Assembly: GCA_011620345.1 (NCBI GenBank) | Contig: WOZJ01000039.1 | Coordinates: forward strand, 1-8,491 | Source of the DNA: Nitrospirota bacterium | GTDB taxonomy: Bacteria > UBA2233 | DNA length: 8,491 nt | Reading direction: 5' to 3' | Shown here: positions 1 through 7,783 of the stretch, one piece after another | How the letters are laid out: every line of letters begins with the position of its first letter | How positions within the stretch are numbered: position 1 is the first letter of the stretch | The notes under the pieces: model-generated | The model's input: the letters and a program-made list of their open reading frames with translations, nothing else | Database searches by the model: none | What the model was told of the DNA's origin: nothing | Position numbers and translations under genes: made by a program

Positions 1-1659
1 CTCAAGGAGGCCCAAGCCAGACTAGAAGAAGAGGCAAAGTACCGACAAGAGGTATTCGAAAGGGCGCTCAACGGAATGGCCGTAATCGATCCCGTGACGC
101 TTCGGCACTTTGAGGTCAACGGCGCCCTGGCCGAAATTCTGGGCTATTCTAAAGATGAGCTCCTGGACCCTCAGTTCGATTTTCTCAAAGTCTTCGTGCC
201 CGAGGACGCCCCCAAGGTCTTGAATGCGCTTAAGACGGCGCTGGCCACGAAAGCCTCCATCCGCTACGAGGTCTCCCATCAAAGAAAAGACGGGGGGCAC
301 CGGCACGTGCTCGTCCAAATCTCCGCGCTCGCCCCAAGGATCGGTTGGGAATCGGAAAGGTGCCTGGTCGTGGTCTCCGACATCTCGGATATCAAGCACC
401 AAAGCGATTTCCTCGAGGGGTTGTTCCAAATCTCTCCCGTGGGGCTCTTCGCCTGCGATATTGAAACTGGCACCCTGCTCGAGGCAAACCCCGCATTCCT
501 CGCCATGCTGGGGTATTCCCAAGAAGAGCTCCTTGGCAAGACCTGGTACGAGATCACCCCCCCGGATGTCGTCCAAAGGGAGCTTCAGGAAAACGAGGCC
601 CTCCTTAAGGGCGAGATCCCTATGATCATCAGGGAAAAGGTGTTTTTCAAAAAAGACGGGACGGAGATCCCCACGATCCTGTACTTCTCCAAGTTCTTCG
701 ACCCAAGGGCGAACAAAGAGATCTACGTCGACTTCGCCGTGGACATCTCCGAGATTAAAAAGGCCCAAGAGCAGCTGGATAAGGCCTACCGGTACTTCAA
801 GACGATCTTCGATACATCCAGCGAAATGTTCATCGTATGCGGCCCTGACGGCAAGGTTCGGGATGTCAACCGGGCGGCGGAGTTCCTCTTTGGCTACAGC
901 AAAGAAGAAATCCTGGATCCCGGCTTCGATTGGCGGTGTTGCGTGCATCCTGAGGACCTCCCTTCCATCCTTGATGCGCTCGAGACGGTCCAAAAGGATA
1001 ACGTCTGCCGCCGTCTGGAGGTGAGGGGGATCAAAAAGGACGGCTCCGAAATCTTTCTGTTAGCCTCCTACACCCCGATCGAAGCCTTTGAAGAGAGTTC
1101 CGGGGGCCGGCTCATCCTACTAGGCATTTACGTGGACATCACGGAAACCAAACGGCTCGAGGCCCACCTTAGGTACTTAAGCTTCCACGATTCCCTCACG
1201 GAGCTTTTCAATCGCGCCTATTTCGAGCAGGAGCTGGATCGGCTCTCCAAGGGGAGGAGGGCTCCCGTCGGGGTTATCATCGTCGACCTGGACAATCTCA
1301 AGCCCGTCAACGATACCCTGGGGCATGCCGAGGGCGATGCCCTGCTTAAGCGTGCGGCCAGGGCGCTGAGGGAGGCCTTCAGGGCCGAGGACGTGATCGC
1401 CAGGCTGGGCGGGGATGAATTCGGGGTCATCCTGGTCGATGCCGACAAAAAGGCGCTCGAAGGGTCTATAGAAAGGCTCCAAAAGGCCATAGATCAAGGC
1501 AAAGAGAACGGAACGACCCCAAAGCTATCCATCTCTGCCGGCTATGCCATCGCCGAAAAGACGCCTTTCGAGCCGGGGGAGCTTTTTCGGGCGGCGGACC
1601 GGGCGATGTACCGAAACAAGGTCACCAAAAAACGCGGGCTTACAAGAGGGCATCTATAA
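1..1659 (+). CDS. PAS-PAS-PAS-GGDEF diguanylate cyclase, 5'-partial
   Basis: The frame is open from the first base, and PAS-like sequence precedes the first ATG (position 76), so the true start lies upstream of the window. Counting residues from nucleotide 1, a short charged helix leads into three PAS folds at about 15-130, 135-255 and 262-380. Each has the 'xxGYSxEELL' segment typical of PAS domains. A GGDEF domain follows at about 390-550. It has the entry motif H-D-S-L-T-E-L-F-N-R (396-405), metal-binding Asp429 in D-L-D-N, and the intact active-site loop GGDEF (470-474). The RxxD sequence R461-A-E-D464 sits exactly five residues before GGDEF, which is the position of the inhibitory I-site. 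The protein should therefore convert two GTP to cyclic di-GMP with product feedback. No EAL or HD-GYP domain and no membrane segment is visible; upstream input domains cannot be seen. The PAS ligand is unknown. No sequence links it functionally to the molybdoenzyme genes. Confidence 0.93.
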   Translation, partial: LKEAQARLEEEAKYRQEVFERALNGMAVIDPVTLRHFEVNGALAEILGYSKDELLDPQFDFLKVFVPEDAPKVLNALKTALATKASIRYEVSHQRKDGGHRHVLVQISALAPRIGWESERCLVVVSDISDIKHQSDFLEGLFQISPVGLFACDIETGTLLEANPAFLAMLGYSQEELLGKTWYEITPPDVVQRELQENEALLKGEIPMIIREKVFFKKDGTEIPTILYFSKFFDPRANKEIYVDFAVDISEIKKAQEQLDKAYRYFKTIFDTSSEMFIVCGPDGKVRDVNRAAEFLFGYSKEEILDPGFDWRCCVHPEDLPSILDALETVQKDNVCRRLEVRGIKKDGSEIFLLASYTPIEAFEESSGGRLILLGIYVDITETKRLEAHLRYLSFHDSLTELFNRAYFEQELDRLSKGRRAPVGVIIVDLDNLKPVNDTLGHAEGDALLKRAARALREAFRAEDVIARLGGDEFGVILVDADKKALEGSIERLQKAIDQGKENGTTPKLSISAGYAIAEKTPFEPGELFRAADRAMYRNKVTKKRGLTRGHL

Positions 1660-1742
1660 CAGCAAGATTTGGAATGAAACCCAAAGGAGTCCACAAGGTT
1701 CAAGAAGGCTGGAGGGCGATCTCTACCGAATTTGTTGCCACG

Positions 1743-1779
1743 ACTGGACTTTAGCATGCTTCAATGCTCCTGTCCTAGT
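1743..1779 (+). terminator. Imperfect hairpin after the GGDEF gene, possible terminator
   Basis: An inner stem AGCAT (1753-1757) pairs with ATGCT (1764-1768) across a 6-nt loop. Beyond a 3x3 internal loop, ACTGGAC (1743-1749) pairs with GTCC-AGT (1772-1779) with one bulged T. A short T-rich stretch (TTGTTTA) follows. The position, 84 nt after the stop codon and before the next gene, suits a terminator or leader structure. The stem is interrupted and the T-tract is broken, so the call is weak. Confidence 0.25.
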
Positions 1780-1809
1780 TGTTTATCCCATCATACGATG
1801 GAGTAAAAT
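1779..1809 (+). promoter_or_regulatory. Candidate sigma-70-like promoter with internal palindrome
   Basis: A TTGTTT box (1779-1784) and a TAAAAT box (1804-1809) are separated by 19 bp, which is longer than ideal. Between the boxes, CCATC (1788-1792) and GATGG (1797-1801) form a perfect 5-bp inverted repeat around a 4-nt centre, a possible operator. The site lies 38 nt before the ATG of the plus-strand molybdoenzyme gene. It is judged by eye only and could be chance. Confidence 0.25.
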
Positions 1810-1847
1810 ATAGCTAATGTTACACCTATTAAGGTCACGAAGAAGCC

Positions 1848-4070
1848 ATGAAGGAGATTGAAAGAAGGGCATTCTTGAAGGGCGTCGGCTGGCTCGTCGT
1901 CACGCTGGGTATCCTGCCCAGGCTTGGAGTGAAAGCCATGGGCGATGAAATACCCTTTGCTTTTTTAGGCGATTCCCTTGAGAAAACCCCCGGGCTCGAT
2001 GCCTGGCTTCTACTTGCCCAAGACGGTACGGTTGTAGCCTTTACAGGAAAGGCGGAACTTGGTCAGGGTATTAAAACGGCATTAGCACAAATTGTCGCCG
2101 ATGAGCTAACCCTCCCCATAGGGCGGATCCGAATCATCACGGCGGATACGGCGCTGACTCCCGACGAGGGCTACACGGTGGGCTCTCTTTCCGTCCATCA
2201 GTCCGGCACCGCTCTCAGAAAGGCAGCTGCAACCGCCCGCGCCATCCTGATCAAGCTGGCCGCAAAGCGCCTTAAGGTCCCGACAAGCAATCTCGTGCTC
2301 CAAGAAGGCATGGTCATCAAAAAAGGAGAAGATGGCGGGCTTCCCTATATCTCCCTCCTTGAAGGCGGACGCTTTTTGGCAAGAGTCAATCCAGATATCC
2401 CGACCCAGCCCTTCGGAGCCTACCGCAGCGTTGGCCAATCCGTTCCTAGGGAAGACCTCGAGGACATCGTCTCGGGCTCCAAGCGTTACGTCCATGATAT
2501 CGAGTTGCCGGGCATGCTCTATGGGGCTGTTGTCAGACCCCCCGGCTATGGAAGGCGCCTGCTCAAGCTCGATGAGGAGGGCTTTGGTAAGGAATGCTCA
2601 AATGTTAGGCTCGTCCGTAATGGGAGCTTCTTGGGAGTGATCGCTAAGGATACCTGTGGGGCTTTCCAAGCCGCCGCATGCCTAGAGCGTTATGCCATCT
2701 TTAGTGAGCCTCGAAAGCTTCCAAAGGAGGAAGCGATAGAAGAGACACTACGAACTCTCAAGTCAAAAACGAGTCTTGTTGCGAGAAGGGGCCGTGTAGA
2801 GGCTAGGGAGCTCAAGGCCGCCCGGATGCTGGAAGCCACATTCTTCAAGTCTTATCAGGCGCACGCTTCCATCGCCCCTTCAGCGGCCGTTGCCCTGTAT
2901 GAGAACGGTCGCTACCGGGTGTGGACGCATTCCCAGGGAGTATTCCCCCTAAGAAAAGACCTGGCGAAGGTTTTGCGAATCAAGGAAGAAGGCCTTCGTT
3001 TGAGTCATGTTGAGGGGCCTGGATGTTACGGCCACAACGGGGCCGACGATGTGGCGCTCGATGCCTGTTTACTCGCCCGGGCCGTTCCCGGAAAGCCTCT
3101 CAAGGTTCTCTGGTCACGATCGGACGAGTTTGCCTGGGAGCCTTTTGGAACCGCGATGGAGGTCCGCCTAAGGGCGTGCCTGGATGCAGGCGGGCGGGTA
3201 AGCGTTTGGCGTAGCGATGTCTGGACGGGCAGCCACGCTACGAGGCCCGGCATCGGCAAAAAAGACGAAACGTCCTTGATCGCCTCCCACGCGATCGAGC
3301 AATCGCTAAAGCGCGAGCCCGTTTTCGACCCAGGCGGCGGGGAACGTAACGCCCTTCCCTTGTACGCCTTTGAGGCCCTAGAGATCAAAAAACACCTGAT
3401 ACTAGAGCCGCCCCTGCGCGTTTCGGCTCTGCGCTCTTTGGGGGCGATGGCAAACGTGTTCGCGATCGAGTCGTTCATGGATATGCTCGCTCTTGAGGCG
3501 CAGAAAGACCCCGTCGCCTTTCGTATCGAGCATCTAAAAGACGAAAGAGCTGTAGCGCTTATCTTGCGGCTCGCCAAGGCCGTCAAATGGAGCCACCCCG
3601 GCAGGAAAACAGGCCTGGGCGTGGGTTTTTCTTTTGCCCGGTATAAGAACGCGGCCGCTTACGTTGCCGTGGTCGTATGGGTATCGGTCAACGAAAAAAC
3701 GAGGCAAATCCGCGTTCAAAGGGTCGTTGCGGGGGTTGACCCTGGGCTTGCAATCAACCCAGGCGGCGTCCGGAACCAAGCCGAGGGCGGCATTGTCCAA
3801 GCGCTCAGCATGGCGCTTAAAGAGCGTGTGCGCTTTGAGAAGGACGGGATTCAATCTCTCGATTGGCAAACATACCCGATCCTTGGCATCGAAGAGAGCC
3901 CAAAGGTCCGTGTGTTCGTATGGGGAGAGCCCCAAGCGCCTTCCGTGGGCGTTGGTGAGGCGCTCATGGGGCCGACGACTGCCGCTTTGGCCAATGCGGT
4001 GTTCGATGCTACCGGGGTTCGGCCGTTTCGCTTGCCGATTGGAACCCACTCAAACCCCTTTGGGCTGTAG
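1848..4070 (+). CDS. Tat-exported molybdopterin-binding large subunit, xanthine dehydrogenase family (nicotinate dehydrogenase/IorB-like)
   Basis: This 740-aa protein is a molybdenum hydroxylase large subunit of the permuted IorB/NicB type, which hydroxylates N-heterocycles or oxidises aldehydes. The ATG at 1848 is chosen because it gives a complete Tat signal: E-R6-R7-A-F-L-K, then a hydrophobic stretch to about residue 31. The ribosome binding site is weak. After the signal comes the N-terminal molybdopterin domain (E-L-G-Q-G-I-K-T-A-L), then the 'DI-x-LPGMLYG-x-V-x-RPP' segment, then A-L-R-S-L-G and E-S-F-M-D. The C-terminal G-V-G-E-A motif contains Glu704, the position of the catalytic base in this family. 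The usual glycine-rich GGGFGRR loop is replaced by G390-P-G-C-Y-G-H-N-G-A-D-D401, a form I recall from a NicB-like branch. No cytochrome c domain (CxxCH) is fused to it, unlike some NicB proteins. No [2Fe-2S] subunit lies beside it; the only one in the window is about 3.7 kb away on the opposite strand. Substrate is not predictable. Confidence 0.88.
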   Translation: MKEIERRAFLKGVGWLVVTLGILPRLGVKAMGDEIPFAFLGDSLEKTPGLDAWLLLAQDGTVVAFTGKAELGQGIKTALAQIVADELTLPIGRIRIITADTALTPDEGYTVGSLSVHQSGTALRKAAATARAILIKLAAKRLKVPTSNLVLQEGMVIKKGEDGGLPYISLLEGGRFLARVNPDIPTQPFGAYRSVGQSVPREDLEDIVSGSKRYVHDIELPGMLYGAVVRPPGYGRRLLKLDEEGFGKECSNVRLVRNGSFLGVIAKDTCGAFQAAACLERYAIFSEPRKLPKEEAIEETLRTLKSKTSLVARRGRVEARELKAARMLEATFFKSYQAHASIAPSAAVALYENGRYRVWTHSQGVFPLRKDLAKVLRIKEEGLRLSHVEGPGCYGHNGADDVALDACLLARAVPGKPLKVLWSRSDEFAWEPFGTAMEVRLRACLDAGGRVSVWRSDVWTGSHATRPGIGKKDETSLIASHAIEQSLKREPVFDPGGGERNALPLYAFEALEIKKHLILEPPLRVSALRSLGAMANVFAIESFMDMLALEAQKDPVAFRIEHLKDERAVALILRLAKAVKWSHPGRKTGLGVGFSFARYKNAAAYVAVVVWVSVNEKTRQIRVQRVVAGVDPGLAINPGGVRNQAEGGIVQALSMALKERVRFEKDGIQSLDWQTYPILGIEESPKVRVFVWGEPQAPSVGVGEALMGPTTAALANAVFDATGVRPFRLPIGTHSNPFGL

Positions 4071-4191
4071 CGTTTTCTCCTATCCACCACTTCGGCAAGA
4101 GGATGGGTTGCTCAGCCAAGCTGATGGCATGGGTTCCTTGCGCAGGATATTTTTGTATTTCATTGGACAAACTTTTCCTTGGTGCACTATA

Positions 4192-4800
4192 TTATTCATC
4201 CTTCGGCCGTTCGAAAGCTTCCTTGGCCTCAAGGTAAACCTCGGGTGTGTCCAAATCTTGCAGGATTCCTTGGTCGTTAAGCTCCACAAAACGCACATGT
4301 TTAGCAAATCTTTTGATCAAGCATTTCAGCGTCTCTTCAGGCCGAAACGCTCTTAAGTATTTCATCGGAAGCAGGATGGGATGGCCCTTCTTTTCTTGGA
4401 ATATTGGAATCACTATTTGGGAGGCATTTTGATAAAATACGCCTGCCATTGTCTGGATTGTCTTCGGCTTCACGAGCGGGTGGTCGACGAGATGGACGAG
4501 GACGCCTTCCGTGTTGGCTTTTAACGCTTTAATCCCTACCCGTAAAGAATCCGCCATGGCTGAATTCGGTTTGGGGTTCGTTTCGACCCGTACTGGTAGG
4601 TCCTTGGCAAGCGCCTCGAGGCACAGACGAAGCCCGGGGTGAGTCACGAGGACGACCTTGCCCACTCCCCCGTTCAACATTGCCTCAAGGCAAAGGGTGA
4701 CTGCCGTCTTACCCTGGAAATCAAGCAGGGGCTTGGGACTTCCCATGCGCCTGGATAGCCCGGCTGCAAGAAGAAGCCCCGTTATGTTCGGACAGGTCAT
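4192..4800 (-). CDS. mocA: MocA-type molybdenum cofactor cytidylyltransferase
   Basis: This 202-aa nucleotidyltransferase (MobA-like NTP transferase fold) most likely transfers CMP from CTP to molybdopterin, giving the MCD cofactor used by bacterial xanthine dehydrogenase-family enzymes. The N-terminal signature is G-L-L-L-A-A-G-L-S-R-R-M-G-S-P-K (residues 8-23). Its LAAG form matches MocA rather than the LAGG of the GTP-using MobA. The strand-end aspartate is Asp106 in V-D-H-P, and a G-H-P motif follows. ATG 4800 is preferred because it places the nucleotide-binding strand directly after the start, as is usual. A TTG at 4845 in the same frame would add 15 atypical residues. The start has no clear Shine-Dalgarno and overlaps the end of xdhC by 80 nt in another frame, which suggests translational coupling. 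It is the last gene of the minus-strand operon and converges on the plus-strand large-subunit gene, 121 nt away. Confidence 0.85.
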   Translation of the reverse strand: MTCPNITGLLLAAGLSRRMGSPKPLLDFQGKTAVTLCLEAMLNGGVGKVVLVTHPGLRLCLEALAKDLPVRVETNPKPNSAMADSLRVGIKALKANTEGVLVHLVDHPLVKPKTIQTMAGVFYQNASQIVIPIFQEKKGHPILLPMKYLRAFRPEETLKCLIKRFAKHVRFVELNDQGILQDLDTPEVYLEAKEAFERPKDE

Positions 4801-5569
4801 AGCTACGACGTAGCTGAATGATTTCGGCAAGGATAGAAATGGCAATCTCTTGTGGCGTTACGGCACCGATGGGCAACCCGACGGGTGTTCGGATTCGCGC
4901 GATGTCTTCCTTGGAAAACCCCCTTTCTTGAAGAAGGTCGAACAATGCTGCACGCTTGCTCTTCGAGCCGACAAGCCCGATGTAACGGGCCGGGGTTTTG
5001 AGCGCGGCAAGAACCACGTTGAAATCGTGGGTATGACCAAACGTAGCCACGACAATGCAGCTGGATGGCCCTACATCGACCCCTTGGAATGGGTTGGCAT
5101 AATCGATAAGAACGGCCTTGATCCCCCCCTCTAGCTTTTCCTTGGCCCGTTCGAGGTATTCAACCCTGCTATCTAAAAGTACCATCCGAAAACCAAGGGG
5201 TTTCGCAAAAACGGCGAGCGCTTGCCCGATATGGCCTGCCCCCGCAACGATCAACTCGGGGTTGGGTAAAAGGGGCTCGATGTAGACCTTTGCCGTGCCC
5301 CCGCACATCGAATCGTTCTCTTTCGAGAGCTCGAGTGAAAGCAGAGTTGAGCGCTCATCTTCAAGCGCAAGAAGGGCCTGCTCGATCACGCCAAGCTCCA
5401 TCTTGCCCCCGCCTACCGTTCCTAAGATCGTACCGTCCTCATAAACGAGCATCTTGGCCCCGGGCCTTTGCGGGACAGATCCGGCTACTTCGACGACGAC
5501 CGCGAGCGCAACGCGCCTTCTTTCCCTAACGGCGGCAGCGAGCTCCTCGAAGAAGGCCCCCTCTTCCAT
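4721..5569 (-). CDS. xdhC: XdhC/CoxI-family molybdenum cofactor maturation protein
   Basis: This 282-aa cytoplasmic protein belongs to the XdhC/CoxI family, which binds molybdenum cofactor, supports its sulfuration and delivers it to xanthine dehydrogenase-family enzymes. The N-terminal domain has G-S-V-P-Q-R-P-G-A-K-M (30-40), G-G-G-K-M-E (53-58) and the conserved M-C89-G-G with V-Y-I-E-P after it. The Rossmann half begins at G110-A-G-H-I-G115. The C-terminal signature P-V-G-L-P-I-G-A-V-T-P-Q-E-I-A with I-L-A-E-I is present. The start is supported by GAGG (complement of 5577-5580) seven nt before ATG. It begins 13 nt after the large-subunit stop. The conserved family sequence ends at about residue 256; the last 26 residues are a Ser/Ala-rich tail encoded entirely within the overlap with mocA, in another frame, and look non-homologous. 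Confidence 0.92.
   Translation of the reverse strand: MEEGAFFEELAAAVRERRRVALAVVVEVAGSVPQRPGAKMLVYEDGTILGTVGGGKMELGVIEQALLALEDERSTLLSLELSKENDSMCGGTAKVYIEPLLPNPELIVAGAGHIGQALAVFAKPLGFRMVLLDSRVEYLERAKEKLEGGIKAVLIDYANPFQGVDVGPSSCIVVATFGHTHDFNVVLAALKTPARYIGLVGSKSKRAALFDLLQERGFSKEDIARIRTPVGLPIGAVTPQEIAISILAEIIQLRRSYDLSEHNGASSCSRAIQAHGKSQAPA
4801..4815 (-). promoter_or_regulatory. Perfect palindrome abutting the mocA start codon
   Basis: AGCTACG and CGTAGCT form perfect 7-bp arms around a single central base, immediately before the mocA ATG. As RNA this could fold as a 6-bp stem with a 3-nt loop, covering the place where a ribosome binding site would sit. It lies inside the xdhC coding region (codons for L-R-R-S), so a ribosome finishing xdhC would open it. 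The palindrome is directly visible; a role in translational coupling is inference. Confidence 0.35.
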
Positions 5570-5582
5570 CCTTTGTCCTCTT

Positions 5583-7766
5583 TTAAGCCTTTCCGAGCGC
5601 TTCCTTGACGCCTTTGGGTGTCATAGGCAGGGTTCGGACCCTCGCACCAGCCGCCCGAAATACACCGTTTGCTACGGCGGGGGCAATGGGCGGCACGCCA
5701 GGCTCTCCGATTCCCCCTTGGGGCTCGTTGGTGTTGAGGATCTGGACTTCGATCGAGGGCGCTTCGGGCATCCGAAGGAGTCGGTAGGTGTCAAAATTCT
5801 TCGATTCCACCCCTCCACCCCCAAACCTCACGCGCTCAAAAAGGGCCGCGCTAAGCCCCATCAGGATTCCTCCCTGAATCTGGGCTTCGATGATGTCGGG
5901 GTTCACGTAAGGCCCGCAGTCCACCACGGCCCATACGTCATGCACACGGACTATACCCGTTTCTTTATCCACGCTAACCTCGGCCACTTCCCCTACAAAG
6001 CTTCCGAACGAGAAGTGCAACGCAAGCCCCTTGGTCCGGCCTTCCTTGGCAGGCTCATGCCATTTGGCTTTCTCGCCTAGCGCCTCCAGCACCCTCCTGG
6101 CCCTTGGGTTATCCTTAAGGAGTGCAAGCCGAAACTCGAGTGGGTCACGGCCCGCAAGATAGGCCATCTCGTCCATGAACGATTCCACGACAAAGGCGTT
6201 ATGGCTGTGCCCTACGCTCCTCCAGTAGCCCACGGGAATCGGCATGTCTACGCGGACATACTCGACAAAGAGGTTGGGAATGCTATAAAACGTATTCTCC
6301 ACGCCTTCGATCGCCGATGAGTCTATTCCGTCCTTTAGGTCGTTTGGGTTCCACCTGGACGAAATCGAGGGAACGGCCATCCTGTGCGACCAGGCGACGA
6401 GGTTGCCTTGAGTATCCAATCCACCAATAACCCGAGCGGCGTTTCCCGGCCGGAAGAAGTCATAAGCAATGTCCTCTTCGCGGGTCCATACCAGCTTGAC
6501 GGGCTTCCCGGAGGCCTTGGAGAGGCCTACGGCCTCCTTGACAAAATCAACTTCTGCACGCCTGCCAAACCCTCCCCCCAAGAACGTCGTATGAATAAAG
6601 ACGTTGTCAGGGCTCACACCAGCGACTTCGGCGGCGGCCGCTTGGCTCATCGTCTGGTTTTGTGTCGGCACCCAGACGTCTACTTTGTGTTTTTGGACGT
6701 ACGCGACGCAGTTCATCGGCTCGAGCGTCGCATGGGCGAGGTACGGCAAGAAATAGCTCGCTTCGAGGCGTTTCGCGGCCCCATCAAGGGCCTTTGGCAC
6801 GTTGCCCGCGTGCTTAACCTCGACGCCGTTCTTTTGCAAGTCCTCGCGAAATATCCTCTCGACAAGAGCATCGTCGAGGTCGGCCTGAACCCCCTTCCCC
6901 CACTGAACTCCAAGCACAGACCTCCCTTTCCAAGCGGAATCGAGCGAGTCGGCCAGGATGCCCACACCCGACTCGAGGACATGAACTTGACGAACGCCCA
7001 GGATTGTTTTCGCCCTCGTCTCGTCAAGCTTTTCTAGCTTTGCTCCGAATGCTGGAGGCCTTGCGATGCTTGCATATAGAATGCCTGGCAAGAAGACATC
7101 CAGTCCGAACTGTGCCTTACCATCGACCTTGCATGCCGTATCGAAGCGCTTGAGAGGCTTTCCAATGTAATGAAATTCTTGTGGATCTTTGATGCGCGGG
7201 TTCGAAGGTAATGGTCGCTTGGCGGCATCTTTCACGAGCTCCCCATAGCTCAGCCCATGGTCTTTGCCCTTGGCGAACACACGTCCATGTTTGGCGTAGC
7301 ATACGCTCGGCTCGGCCCCTAACTTCTTCGCTCCCACCTCGACGAGCATTTGCCTGGCCTGGGCGGCAGCAAACCTTAAGACGGGGTACATATGCCGGAT
7401 GGACGTACTTCCTCCCGTCATCTGCATACCAAACCCAGGGTCTTTAAAGGCCTCGTCGGCCGGTGCGGTCCTGACGGTGACCTGACCCAAATCGACCTCG
7501 AGCTCCTCGGCCACGATCGTGGGCAGGGCCGTATACACCCCTTGGCCCATTTCGGATTTGTTGACCAGGATGACGGCACGGCCATCTTCGCGGATGAAGA
7601 ACCACGCAACAGGGCGAAACCCTTTACTTTCAACATCCTTCGCCAGCAAGACCTCCAAGCCCCAAGGAGTGGTTACAATCGCCAGCCCAAGCCCTGTTAT
7701 CGAGATCGCGCCCCGAAGAAAGGCCCTTCTGTTCACGGGCCCCAGAATGGTAGGGTTCGTTTCCAT
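5583..7766 (-). CDS. Tat-exported molybdopterin-binding large subunit, isoquinoline 1-oxidoreductase beta (IorB)-like
   Basis: This 727-aa protein is the catalytic subunit of a two-subunit molybdenum hydroxylase of the IorAB/aldehyde dehydrogenase type. The N-terminus carries a Tat signal, N-R-R-A-F-L-R-G, followed by a hydrophobic segment, so it is exported folded with cofactor. Next come E-M-G-Q-G-V-Y-T-A-L and T-G-G-S-T-S, the first molybdopterin-binding segments of this permuted family, then L-P-G-I-L-Y-A with R-P-P. The classical loop G-G-G-F-G-R-R occupies 397-403, followed by P-V-K-L-V-W-T-R-E-E-D. The C-terminal G-I-G-E-P-G contains Glu688, the expected catalytic base. ATG 7766 has AAGGGG (complement of 7773-7778) six nt upstream. 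It lies 17 nt after the [2Fe-2S] subunit gene and 13 nt before xdhC, the usual order for such an enzyme and its maturation factor. It aligns by eye along its length with the product of 1848-4070, so the two are paralogues. Substrate is unknown; heterocycle and aldehyde oxidation are both possible. Confidence 0.92.
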   Translation of the reverse strand: METNPTILGPVNRRAFLRGAISITGLGLAIVTTPWGLEVLLAKDVESKGFRPVAWFFIREDGRAVILVNKSEMGQGVYTALPTIVAEELEVDLGQVTVRTAPADEAFKDPGFGMQMTGGSTSIRHMYPVLRFAAAQARQMLVEVGAKKLGAEPSVCYAKHGRVFAKGKDHGLSYGELVKDAAKRPLPSNPRIKDPQEFHYIGKPLKRFDTACKVDGKAQFGLDVFLPGILYASIARPPAFGAKLEKLDETRAKTILGVRQVHVLESGVGILADSLDSAWKGRSVLGVQWGKGVQADLDDALVERIFREDLQKNGVEVKHAGNVPKALDGAAKRLEASYFLPYLAHATLEPMNCVAYVQKHKVDVWVPTQNQTMSQAAAAEVAGVSPDNVFIHTTFLGGGFGRRAEVDFVKEAVGLSKASGKPVKLVWTREEDIAYDFFRPGNAARVIGGLDTQGNLVAWSHRMAVPSISSRWNPNDLKDGIDSSAIEGVENTFYSIPNLFVEYVRVDMPIPVGYWRSVGHSHNAFVVESFMDEMAYLAGRDPLEFRLALLKDNPRARRVLEALGEKAKWHEPAKEGRTKGLALHFSFGSFVGEVAEVSVDKETGIVRVHDVWAVVDCGPYVNPDIIEAQIQGGILMGLSAALFERVRFGGGGVESKNFDTYRLLRMPEAPSIEVQILNTNEPQGGIGEPGVPPIAPAVANGVFRAAGARVRTLPMTPKGVKEALGKA

Positions 7767-7772
7767 ACTCTG

Positions 7773-7778
7773 CCCCTT
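7773..7778 (-). promoter_or_regulatory. Ribosome binding site of the IorB-like gene
   Basis: The complement reads AAGGGG, six nt before ATG 7766, within the 17-nt gap after the small-subunit stop. It fixes the start that keeps the Tat signal. Confidence 0.65.
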
Positions 7779-7783
7779 TTCTT

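Noticed and set aside
22-993. Long open frame on the minus strand opposite the PAS domains (about 323 codons)
   Set aside because: It is antisense to a gene with clear PAS and GGDEF motifs, has no recognisable domain, and fits the open antisense frames expected from this codon usage.
4112-4124. TCAGC/GCTGA hairpin in the convergent gap as a terminator
   Set aside because: The stem is only five pairs and no T-run follows on either strand.
4801-4845. TTG 4845 as the mocA start
   Set aside because: It would add 15 atypical residues and deepen the overlap with xdhC; ATG 4800 places the nucleotide-binding motif at the usual distance from the start.
6384-7037. Plus-strand open frame of about 217 codons opposite the IorB-like gene
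   Set aside because: It is antisense to a confidently assigned gene, with no family motif or ribosome binding site that I can see.
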